Under the pieces are notes generated by a model. The model did no database searches, was not told the origin of the DNA, and saw only the letters and a list, made by a program, of their open reading frames with translations. Positions 36,798 through 47,209 of a DNA stretch of 64,000 nucleotides are shown here, in pieces. Positions within the stretch are counted from its first letter, which is position 1, and the number at the start of each line of letters is the position of its first letter. The position numbers and the translations under genes are program-made. Source of the DNA: Diadema setosum (lineage: Eukaryota > Echinodermata > Echinoidea > Diadematoida > Diadematidae); NCBI RefSeq assembly GCF_964275005.1, contig NC_092700.1, forward strand, positions 20,217,015-20,281,014, in the 5' to 3' direction.

Positions 36798-38906
36798 ATG
36801 GCGAGAACATGCTTTTTGGTTTCAGCGCTGTTTCTGCTAGTCGTGTCTGGTCATCTCGTCGCAAGTGCGCCACAGCTACCTTCTACGACATCATGTAGGT
36901 ATTTCTACCAGCAGTAGATACGTAAATATGTACATTACTGTTTGTGTGGACGTATGCATGTATGTACGGTATGCATGCATGTATGTTGGTATGTGTGTAC
37001 GTATAATTATGCATACATACATTTATACACTTTAAATGTTCTTACATCTATCGGTACGTTGGAAAATAAGCCTCTGAAGATTTACAGATTTAGATGTTGC
37101 ATTCCTCTCCGATAAAGAACTATGAACAGGACCAACCAAATGCACGGAGCAGGCAAGTGGAGAGGGGGGGGGGGGGTATGTATGAAATATGTCTCAATTT
37201 GGACACGTCATGCTAACAGAAGGAGGGTAAGAATCGATTTAGAAATATAACCCTTCCCCTTTAAAAAAAAGACAGAAAAACTTTGTTAAGTAATAATCAG
37301 ACTAGTTTAGTTCAGTTTATATAGTTTCAGTTAACACAAAAAAAAAAACCAAACAAAACAGACGTAACAATAATGACATAGCAATAAGAACTATGGTTGC
37401 TGGGGGGGGGGGGGGCTACTGAAAAGGACGAGACTTTGAACCGGTGGTCCGGTAAAGAGACGAACATCTTCCAATAGTCTACTCATACCAATAGCATGAG
37501 AGACAGTGCGATACGAAGAGATTATGTTCTTACTATATCTTGATAAAATACGATCATAGAGGTTACACGAATGTAACCCATGGATGTAATCCAATCTCAA
37601 GCGGGCGCACATTGTGTACACAAAGCTGATTACAAGAAAAATGGCGAGGTTATGTAACTTTGCAACGTGAGTAACATTTATTTTTCCAGGGGATAGATAA
37701 TTGTGATGCAGACAGTTTTGTAAGTGAAACTCGAAGCTGCAATATAACACCACACAACAGGTTGTTTCTTCCAAACCTTTGAGACGAAAATGGGAGGAAC
37801 TGACAATTGCATTTTGCAGGTCCTTTTCAAATGTCGACTTCTGGTTTATAAAGAACATGCCCAGGAGATCTGAAAATTCACCCATGCAGTGTGAGTGAGT
37901 TCATAATTATGGAGAGTTTGATCGTTAACGTTACTCCATTCCTATCAATATGAAATATTCACTATCAAACCTGCAAAGAATCAAAAAGAACAAGAAAATA
38001 TGTTCTATTTTGGACCACAACTTCACGAATATTTGTTGTCATGCAAGAAGTGAGGTATCATTGGGAAGATATTGTTTTGCTCTGTGAGACAATGGACTTA
38101 AAGGAGACCTCCCGATGATTTTCAGAATTTTACATTTGAACAACTATAAATTAGTTATACTGAATACAGAGTTTCAGAATGTTTTCAAAATTTATAACAA
38201 ATTGCACTGAACAAGGATGATGACATAGCAGCCATTTATAATGGAATTACACTGCTACATTTCTGAAATATGTGAGGCTCCTATGTCATCAACACTGTTC
38301 AGTGTAATTTGTTGTCAAAGATTTTCATAGTATTGGTTTCTCTGTTCAAGGACCACAATAAATTACACAAATCTATACACGGAGCTGTCGATTTATGCAC
38401 TACATGACGTGAAATGTTAAAAATCGTCTGGAATTTCCCTTTAATGTTGGAAAAAATGCGCTTAATCCGTTTCGCAATCAGATTCTTCGTATATAATAAC
38501 AAATAGACACTGCGGGCAGTGGTTTCGCAAGTTAAGGGGTTCGACTGAAAAAAAAAAGGAGTTAGTTGTTATCAATCCGGGCACGAGAAGTTTTGGTAGG
38601 TCTTAAAATGTTTACCCCCTATCATGTCTGTCTGAGTTCATTCCCCTATCAATTTGGACAGGGACCAAAACAAATAAAACTTACAATAGCATCACGTAAT
38701 TAAACTCATCTCTTCTTATCATCTGGTAGAAAGTTCAATGAGAAATCTCCCACACCTACTTCCTTGATATGATATATCACATATCCTCGTCACTTTGATT
38801 GTTTTGGTTAGATCTTCTTGTCATCGGAACTGTAAGATTAAGTTCTCGCATTTTCGTGTGGCGAGTCTATAGGCATGTGCACGTGCATCATTGTGTACGT
38901 GCATCA

Positions 38907-38939
<33 letters not shown>

Positions 38940-40315
38940 GGTGTGTATGTGTGCGTGATGTACACGATTTACAACGAAAATACAAAACAAAATGCGATAA
39001 AGACATTATAGTACACGAATGATTACAAATCTTTTCAATCACATTTCACAATCTAATTACTTCTAAAGGGTTCGTTTGTTCTAATACTACAGAAGTAAAG
39101 AGTAACGGTATGTTGGTCTGACACAATCATTTGAAGGGTTTGAGGAAAAAAATCACATTGACATTAATGTTTGTTCTCTGAAGTCAAGTTGCGCAGGCAC
39201 ATGTGTTATCAGCATGTTATCCACTGATCTATAATGGGCGTGATGCAGATAAGAATTCAATGCTGGTAAATCATCCAGTAAAAACGAAAAGGGAAGTGAT
39301 TTTAGGAACGTTTTCAGCTATTTTCCCACAAGTGTCTATGATTGTCCGTCAGTAATATAATTCGATTAAAGAAGAACAAGGAGAAAGAGTTTCATCACTA
39401 CATTACTTTTTTTTTCTCTTAGATATGTTTACAGTGATCTGTCCTAACAATCAGAACGTAGGGTTCATATCGCAAAGTCCGTCTTTTCTTGAATGCCCGT
39501 GTGTTGTTTTCATAGGTCTCCGTTGCTTTGATAGGCAGAAAGATCCTTAACATATCGAATAGTCGCAAGGGTGACAGGGCATTGCTTTCAAAGATCAATT
39601 TGATCAAACCGATTACACACTGGTAGTGGAGGAAGACTCACTGTACATGACTGTAATCGTTGTTTACACTCGGTCCTGAATCAGATGTAGCACCCTCAAA
39701 ACAACATTAGGTTCATGTGGCATGAACGCGATAGGGGTAGATTAGAGCCATTATTCATTATTTCCATACACATTATCTCTGCATTGATTAAAGATGATTG
39801 CTATGCGCATGCGTGTTACAGTAACCTGCCGTTTTCTTCCATCTACTACAGCTGTCTACGTGCATGTTTTGGATTAAGTGGATGTTTGTAAATCAATGTT
39901 TTGATCGGCTGGCCAGGCGCGCATAACAAAACCTAGAAAGGACTTTGATACTTTGACAGGGACCCAATATCTGTAATACATGTATGTACATATTTCAGTA
40001 ATACATCATTATGTATGTATACATCCTACTCATATGTATGAATGCGTGTATGTATACATTTACGTATGTATGTATGAATTACGTTCATGTAAATATTTAA
40101 TTTTATTTCATTTCATTTATTAGGTTTCCACACAAATCTTACAGTGTTGTATTTACAGCATCCATTAATGACAATGTAAAGTGACACATAAATAATAAGT
40201 TATAAGTTTAGTATAATTATTATGTAATAAAATTGTGTGTGGAAGGAACCTACATAGAAGCAGATGCTTGTAGGAGTACAATTGTAGGTTCCCGAAATCA
40301 ACACAGACTCTTACA

Positions 40316-40349
<34 letters not shown>

Positions 40350-43300
40350 ACACGCACGCAAGTATGTCGTAGAATAAAAACAATAATATGTCATAGAACA
40401 AAAGCAACAATATGTCATAGAATAAAAGCAATAACTTTCAAGCTCTTGTAACCTGGCGGTGTTTCTCGATCTGAGCAGTGATCTCGTGACTGTTTCCTAA
40501 AGATTATATTTTCGATGTGGAATGTATAATATGTAATTTTAAGCTTGATCACTTCAGAAGAAAAAGTTGGTGTTGTATACATTCAATGCATAACATTCTG
40601 AAATTATGCAAAATAACTGCACTGTTGTCGACAAAAGCACAATGGACAAAGGTCTCTATACGGGAACTTCCTGAAAAAAAAAAATATTCCATTTGCTCCG
40701 TGAAAACTATGCACATGTGCAAAAAAGGAGCAACATTTTATTAGAGGTTATTAATTTCTATCCACCCACACATAGATAGTTTGTAGATTCAACAGCATTA
40801 TTCTACAAAGAATGTGGGTATTAAATGAAAGATCTATCAGCATGATCAGATCGGAAAAAGTCAACAAACTATTTTTAATATAATATACTTTTGAAAGAAT
40901 GATTGGATAGATTTGCATTACAGCCAAACCTACGGCTGACCTAAATTGTGTGACCTCCATTGGCATTTCCATTGGTTTGGAACTGACATTGTAAAGTAAA
41001 CAAAGCAAAGGTCTATAACAGCGTACCCTTCCATTTACCAACGTTGTCATGGATAAAGAAGGAAGGTTTATCATTATCATTACCGCTCATCACTCTTTTC
41101 ATCTCCCCCTTCCCCTATCTGCCCTTAGCTGTTACAACAAACATAACGGAACAAGACTAAACAAAACCAATCACACAAACTAATGCATATCCGTGTCTGT
41201 AAATGGTTACACTGTAGGTGTCTATTTGGTAACTGAGAGTTACACCTAAACCCTTTCTCTCTATCGCCGCAGATGGCGTTCGACTATTTGGCTCTGAGTC
41301 GAATGACACCAAAAAAGGCTTGCTGCAAATCAGGACGGGAAAATCTGGCTCGTGGCTCTTTTTCGACGCCGACTCGCTCGGACTGACAGGGGCGAGGCTG
41401 GCTTGTCGACAGCTGGGCTTCCCGTACCTCTGCTCCAAATCGGCCGAGGTGGTGCCTGGGATTACAGAGGATGACATCTTCTCTCTGGACGTCCACTGCC
41501 TGGGCGAGGAGGCGTCTCTTGACAGCTGTCCTACCAGTGGCCGAGGCGTGCAGCCCTCTCGCATTCAGTCTGTTGCCAGTTTTAGCCTCCTCTCCATTAC
41601 TTGTGCCAACGAAGATGGTAAAATAGAAGTCAAGTCATCTTCCTGTCTCTCACGTCACTTTCCTTCCTTTCCTCCCCCTACCTCGTTTTGAAGAGTTTGA
41701 GAATGGAGGAGAACGGAGTACTTTTGTCACTACGCACTACAGTTTTTGTACTTCTAGAGATTTGCGCCCAATATTTTCAAATTGACCTCATGTTATTTGT
41801 ACACGTATCTAGTATATTCGCTGGAAATAAATGTCATTGAACCAGAGCCCGAACTTTTGGTTTTGAGGATTTTGACATCACAGATAGTCGAACATTATAC
41901 ATCGGGCCTACTCCATCTATCAAGGCCATGATGGTAGACTGTAAAAATACATGCAGTCTGGTGAAAGGGATGATTGGCGTAATCATCTACTTGAAGATGT
42001 AGAAAAAAAACCCGAGGCCGACTTAATATACGTACAACTCTGATGAGATAATTTCAATTCAAACCCCGCAACCATTCTGTTTCCTCATCTCTCCTTCCTT
42101 GGGGCCATGGTGTACAGTGTATAGGGCTCCTCATTGTCCTAAGGGTGGCTCGAGTTAAAACTTTGACAACCCTGAGTAAGCAAAACCACTGTCAGTAGTA
42201 GCAGTTATAGTTCAATCTTTAAAATCGTGTCGATTATTCTATCAATGATAATGTTCCCTTTATATCTATGGTACAAACTACAAGTTAGAATAATGTATTC
42301 ATGTTCTAAATTGTTTTTGTTGCTTTAGTTTAACAACATTGGAGAATGTGTAAACATTAAAATTAGCAACTGGACAGGGGTCTACTTTTTTGTCGCGGTG
42401 TGGTCTATAATCACGATAATAGCAGCTGAGCCAAATAATGTACTTTAATACAATCAATTTAATTGATATTACGTGTAATATAGGCTTACTATCACTATGA
42501 GATTCTCCTATATTTCGTTCTTTTCCATGTGCACGTGTCGGAAGCAGATATTACCTTGCGCCTTGTGAACGGCTCATCGCAGCATCAAGGTACGGTGGAA
42601 TATAAGTGTTCCTCCCATCCGGAATGGCTCAACGTTTGTTTCGATGACTGGTACCCGGCCGCAGCCGATACCCTCTGCGCCACTCTGGGATTTAGAGGGA
42701 CCGTGGACGACGTCGGCATCACCCTCCCCACCGCCCCCTTGTCCGACATCGGCTTCATCTGCTCGGCGCGCCAACACGAAGATCATCTTTTTGACTGTAT
42801 GATGACTGAGGCTGAATGTGTCTCAGGCCATGCAGCATCCGTTTCGTGTGGCTTAGGTAAAAGTGAAAAGCAAAATCTAGCATCGATATCATACTGGTGT
42901 TTTTCCTTTGTGGTACTTTCCATGTTTCATCGATGTGTTATGGCAAAAATATTTAAATTAAATCAGGAGAATAGTACTACACGCCTTAGAGACGAAACTC
43001 TGGCCTCCTTTAGTTACCAAGAGGTCACTGGTGCAAACTCCTCCCAAAGATGTTTTATCCGCTATGCATAAATTTTCGTAGAAGATGTGTAAAAATTCAA
43101 ACAAAGAAAGTGGAATAATTGATAAAGGATTGCTAAGTCTAAAAATTGATATGACTTGTAAATAAAAACTGAAAGTCAGTAGCAGTATCAAATGTGTATT
43201 TGTTCCGATTTCGCGTCAGGTCGCGCAGCTCGTAAACAACGAAATACCGATTAATGAAATCTAGATGGGCCCTACGTTTCATGGTAGCTACAAACCTTTG

Positions 43301-46300
43301 CTCATCTTCAACTGCTCACCCGTCCCCCAACTATCTCCTGGACCTACAATGTACTTTCACAAAATATGGTCATCTGTACCTTTGTACAATTCTAAGGAAC
43401 AAGTTACTAACCAAGATCCGAAACACCACAAATATAGGATGTTGTTCATGCTTGATTTGAATTATACTTGTTCAAGCAGCCCATGTATTTCAATCCTTTG
43501 AAAACTTTCGTACCACACGCTCTATACTCTATAATTTTACCGTTATAAGACTAATGATATTTATCATTATTATTGCAATTATTACTATTATTTTTTTATC
43601 ATTATCATCATTGTTATTGCAATCATCATCATCATCATTATTATTATTATTATCATTATTGATAGCAGTAGTAGTAGTAGATTTGGCAGAGCACTGTTTA
43701 ACGGAGTATCAATGAACATTTGCCAGTGTTTTATTTCTGATTCCAGCAATTGAAGTTTATGGAGAGGAGACTACCCTCTGTGATGCCTCTCACACTTGCC
43801 GAGGCAGCTGCGGCAACTCAACCCGAGCCGGATGCAGGTGCGACGAGGACTGTACATTCTTCAATGACTGCTGCTTTGACTTTGTCACTGAATGTGGTGC
43901 TGATGACATCCCCGAAGACCACTCCGTAAAACCCTCCGGTTCATCTCTTGATGTGTCCGTCTATTCCTGCGAAAAGCCCCTGGGAGGACTATCCCAGATC
44001 TATGCCGGTTCGGAGGGATATTATCTTATCAGACAATGTCCTCCAACGACTGAGTCGAGTCTTCGAGAACAGTGTATAGGGTCGGGTGGTAGTCTTGACG
44101 TGATAAGAAACTTGCCAGTATACGACAGCGATGGGAACTCGTATTTTAACGTGTTCTGCGCGGTGTGTCATGGGAAGTCTCTCAGTGACCTAACGCCATG
44201 GCGTATTGAAGCAGAACCTGCGGAAAATTTCATTTCAAGCGAAATGATAATATATTACGTAGTGCTTCCGCCATGGGACGACTCCAAGAGGACCAGGCCC
44301 TGTTTTAGGGATGGGTCCGTAGTAGATACCTGTCCCAGTTCCCTTGCAAACTCGTCACTTGCGGAAGCTTGCAGAGCGTACCAGGCACCACTGAGGGACT
44401 CGACAGGAACGTTCGCTTACCGGAACCCGCACTGCTTTCAGTGCCAGGACGACTGGAACGGTCAGCTTCCCATAGAGTACTGCACCGGGTGCGAGTGTCA
44501 GGGAGCTTCGTGCTTCCTCAGGTGCGCTGGAACCAGATCAGGTCGCCTCACCTCCGTCACTTTGCTCTTTGATTTCATGGAGTCCGACAGAACAGAGTGC
44601 ACAGGTATCGGTGAAGTCTATGATATGTTTTTGAAGAGATGCCGCGTTTTAGTATGTCCAGAGGGGATGACGTATGATCATGGAACGTGCGTGTATTCCT
44701 TGCAGAATACGACAGTCCATTCCACCGTAATGGATTGCTTGTCCTCTGCCATTGCATCAAGTTTGCCCCAAGTATTACAGATCATCATCGAGAAAAACGT
44801 GACGTCAGACACTCATTGGGCAAATATTTTCGCTGAAGACGTCCACAGAGCTGAATCTATAGACCTCACCCTTGCTTCAGTGTTTGCAACTTCTAACCAA
44901 CACGTACGCCCGTTTTGCAACCTCACTCGAGTATCGCTGATGGCACCACACATGCATACCAATGATACGCCTTCATCGTGTAGTGATATTGTGAGAATGC
45001 CTTTAGCTGATGAGAGTTTGCGAATCATTGACACGTGGTATGCTAATTCATCGGGATGGAACAGAACGCAACTAGTTTTTAACGATTACCGCTTTGTCAG
45101 AAACTCCACTGAATACTCAAGCAACCCACCATCCGAGGATTGCTGGTTTGAGTTATTCAACATCTTGCTATGTAACCTACAGATCTATTCAAATGAGCAG
45201 TTTGTCATCGACGAGGAGAACGTGGCGCATCATGTTCCCTCGGGTGTGTCACTCGCTCCTGAAGAGTACTTCTTGCTCCGTAACGGAAGCATTGTTACTT
45301 GTCCGGATTCCCTAAATATGGCTGCCAACATCCAGAGCATCATCTATATGACTGGAGCGAGTGCGTCTGTTATATTCCTGATGGCGACCTTGGTAACGTA
45401 TGCCACCTTCCCGAAGCTCAGGAACGTAGCGGGCAAGTGTTTGATGAATGTGACCGTTGCTCTCCTCGGAGCGAATCTGATCTTCGTGCTCAACCCGCTG
45501 TTCAGCCTCGAACGCACCCTGTGCACTGTCGTGGCGGCCCTCGCTCACTTCTTTTGGCTCAGCGTCTTCTGCTGGATGAACGTGGTCGGAATCAACATGG
45601 CGCGCACTTTCGGCTGGACAGGTTCCAGCTCTCTGAAATCAGACAGAGGTTGTTCCAAGGGAACGCTCATCTCCTACGCCCTCTACGGTTGGGGGATACC
45701 ATTTCTCATCGTTGCTGCCTGTACCGCCATCCACATCTGCCAGTGCGCCGGAATGCGGTTTCAATACGGGAGTTCCCTAGTCTGTTGGATCGACGGAGAG
45801 GAGAGGGCTTTATTGTACGGGGTCACCGTCCCCATCTATGTCGCCATTTTCTTGAACGTGCTACTACTTGCATACACTGCGATCTCGCTCATTAGACACA
45901 GGAGAGAGGGAAGATCGTTGAGGGCGCACCAGACACAAATATTTTCGGAGAATGTGGTAATAGTAGCAAAGGTGAGGCGAATAACCTGTTCCTCTTTTAT
46001 TTCCTCAGTTTCTATATCCAATCACAAGACTTATCCAGTGTTAGGAACTGCTTTTCATTTTCCAGATTTTGTCTGCCAAGGGCGATGCAGATAACTATTA
46101 ACTCATCATAATCGTATTCTGTTTATGTCTATGTAATGTATGCCACTGATTTTCTCTAACTACTTTTAGGCTTGTATGCATCTTCATGTTTTTGTTTTTG
46201 TTTTTGTTTTTTTTTTTTGGGGGGGGGGGCGTGTACTGTCGCTATATGCTCTTTGGAATGAAGTTTATATGTCTCTGCACCCTCGTTTTCTCATAATTCA

Positions 46301-47209
46301 ATACTTTCTGTTAATCTCCTTTGTTCTCTAGATTGTAAAATATAAATATGATAGTTGTAACATCATATAAGTATGGCAAGTGGCAAGTTTTGAGTGCCTC
46401 TGTCCTTGATGCCTATGATCTATTCATCTACCACACTGATTTTTTTTTCCGTTTCAAAGTCATCGTAAGTTCATTATGTTACTTATCAATAAGGTCAAAA
46501 TATTTTTTTTACATCAAAATCAATGTGTGACTATGTTGCATTATAAAGAAAATAGAGTTTGAATGTAAAACCACATTATATAGTCATCTTATCAACTTGA
46601 GATATTTGAGATTTATGTTCTTTAGAAAAGGATTTAAACAATACAGTAATGTATGTGATAGTTTTGATAAAATCTTCGATATCTCTTTGATATGCCACTA
46701 GTGTAGAGTGATTGAAGAGACTTAATTTTTGTTTCCTTGATGACGAACTTTCTTAAAAAAAAACCAACTTCCAAAATGGAGTTTATCTACTTTTCCATCC
46801 AAACTTGATTCCAATAGTGTAATTTGTTTCGTAAAGTCTTTTTGAGAGAGCATTATTCACACGATGTGCCATGCACATTATTTTGCTCGTTCGGCTACAT
46901 GTCCTTATTGTAAATCTTTGAACATTTCCCCGCCCTTTTTCTCCCAAGCTTTCCGTGGTTCTTGGAACGGCCTGGATTTTCGGGTTCGCCTACAGCTTCA
47001 CGGACGGCAATGTCGTCATGTACATCTTCGTCACCTTAACCTCCCTCCAGGGAACCTTCCTCTTTCTATTCTTTGGGGCCACGAAACGCATCCGGGACAT
47101 GTGGAGGTCAAAGTTCAAGAAGGAGAAAATCACATCGGTGTTCACGGTGAAAGTGAACTCGTCGCAACGTTCTACCGGCAGCTCGAATACCGGTTCGACG
47201 AGCATGTAG
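36798..47209 (+). CDS. SRCR-SRCR-somatomedin-B 7TM receptor (adhesion/Methuselah-like GPCR), 5 exons, complete
   Basis: Predicted cell-surface receptor of 1078 aa. Exons: 36798-36894, 41273-41617, 42548-42856, 43747-45971, 46949-47209; GT-AG throughout, frame open. Residues 1-24 form a signal peptide (MARTCFLVSALFLLVVSG, then ASA). Residues 34-145 are SRCR 1 (ARLACRQLGFP, DVHCLGEEASLDSC). Residues 150-249 are SRCR 2 (WLNVCFDDWYPAAADTLC). Residues 262-300 are a somatomedin-B domain with spacing Cx3Cx7CxCx3Cx5CCx6C. Residues 320-775 are a Cys-rich, heavily N-glycosylatable ectodomain. The 7TM domain starts near residue 780. TM1-TM5 lie in exon 4, and TM6/TM7 (VVLGTAWIFGFAYSF; VTLTSLQGTFLFLFFG) lie in exon 5. 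A 40-residue Ser/Thr-rich tail follows. No GPS cleavage motif was found before TM1, so it is closer to Methuselah-like than to classical adhesion GPCRs. Ligand and G-protein coupling are unknown. Confidence 0.9.
37391..37885 (-). CDS. Unrecognised 164-codon open frame in receptor intron 1 (doubtful)
   Basis: An uninterrupted reading frame on the strand opposite to the host gene, long for this AT-rich sequence. It reads MGEFSDLLGMFF at one end and finishes in a Pro-rich tail that comes from a poly-C/poly-G run, which argues against a real C-terminus. No domain, signal peptide or splice context was recognised. It may be chance, a relic of an unrecognised repeat, or one exon of an antisense gene. 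Confidence 0.12.
   Translation of the reverse strand: MGEFSDLLGMFFINQKSTFEKDLQNAIVSSSHFRLKGLEETTCCVVLYCSFEFHLQNCLHHNYLSPGKINVTHVAKLHNLAIFLVISFVYTMCARLRLDYIHGLHSCNLYDRILSRYSKNIISSYRTVSHAIGMSRLLEDVRLFTGPPVQSLVLFSSPPPPQQP
38098..38444. repeat. Foldback MITE, second family with TTAAAGG/CCCTTTAA ends
   Basis: Starts TTAAAGGAGACCTCCCGATG and ends in the imperfect inverse GTCTGGAATTTCCCTTTAA. The interior also folds: ACAAATTGCACTGAACA near 38199 pairs with TGTTCAGTGTAATTTGT near 38296. Interior sequence differs from the 24208 family, but the terminal 8 bases are nearly the same, so both may have used one transposase. Confidence 0.65.
40318..40347 (+). repeat. (CA)n microsatellite
   Basis: Pure CA run in receptor intron 1. 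Confidence 0.85.
41618..43746 (+). other. Receptor introns 2 and 3
   Basis: Intron 2 (41618-42547) and intron 3 (42857-43746) hold no recognised exon. ATT/ATC-type microsatellites occur at about 43560-43680. Confidence 0.6.
42541..42547 (+). other. Tandem (NAGNAG) splice acceptor before the second SRCR exon
   Basis: The intron ends GAAGCAG. Either AG keeps phase 1 and the frame open. Cutting after 42544 adds one Ala, and cutting after 42547 starts directly with Asp-Ile-Thr-Leu. The receptor coordinates above use 42548. Confidence 0.55.
45972..46948 (+). other. Receptor intron 4
   Basis: Phase 0 intron between TM5 and TM6, donor CAAAG|GTGAGG, acceptor CCCAAG|CTTTCC. Contains a TTTTTG/poly-T/poly-G run near 46190-46228. 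Nothing else recognised. Confidence 0.65.

Larger units (their letters stand above)
36895..41272 (+). other. Receptor intron 1 and its contents
   Basis: Contains GTAT microsatellites (36930-37020 and 39975-40080), poly-G runs (37164-37176, 37401-37414), a foldback MITE (38098-38444), a GT run (38908-38938) and a CA run (40318-40347). I looked for further phase 1-1 exons that could add ectodomain modules and found none. Confidence 0.6.

Noticed and set aside
42857-43071. Continuation of the SRCR 2 frame past the exon end
   Set aside because: Read-through into the intron after a good donor (TTAG|GTAAAA); sequence loses SRCR character and the SMB exon joins in phase.
45972-46094. Continuation of the 7TM frame to a stop after TM5
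   Set aside because: This would lack TM6 and TM7; the donor CAAAG|GTGAGG and the phase-0 exon at 46949 supply them.
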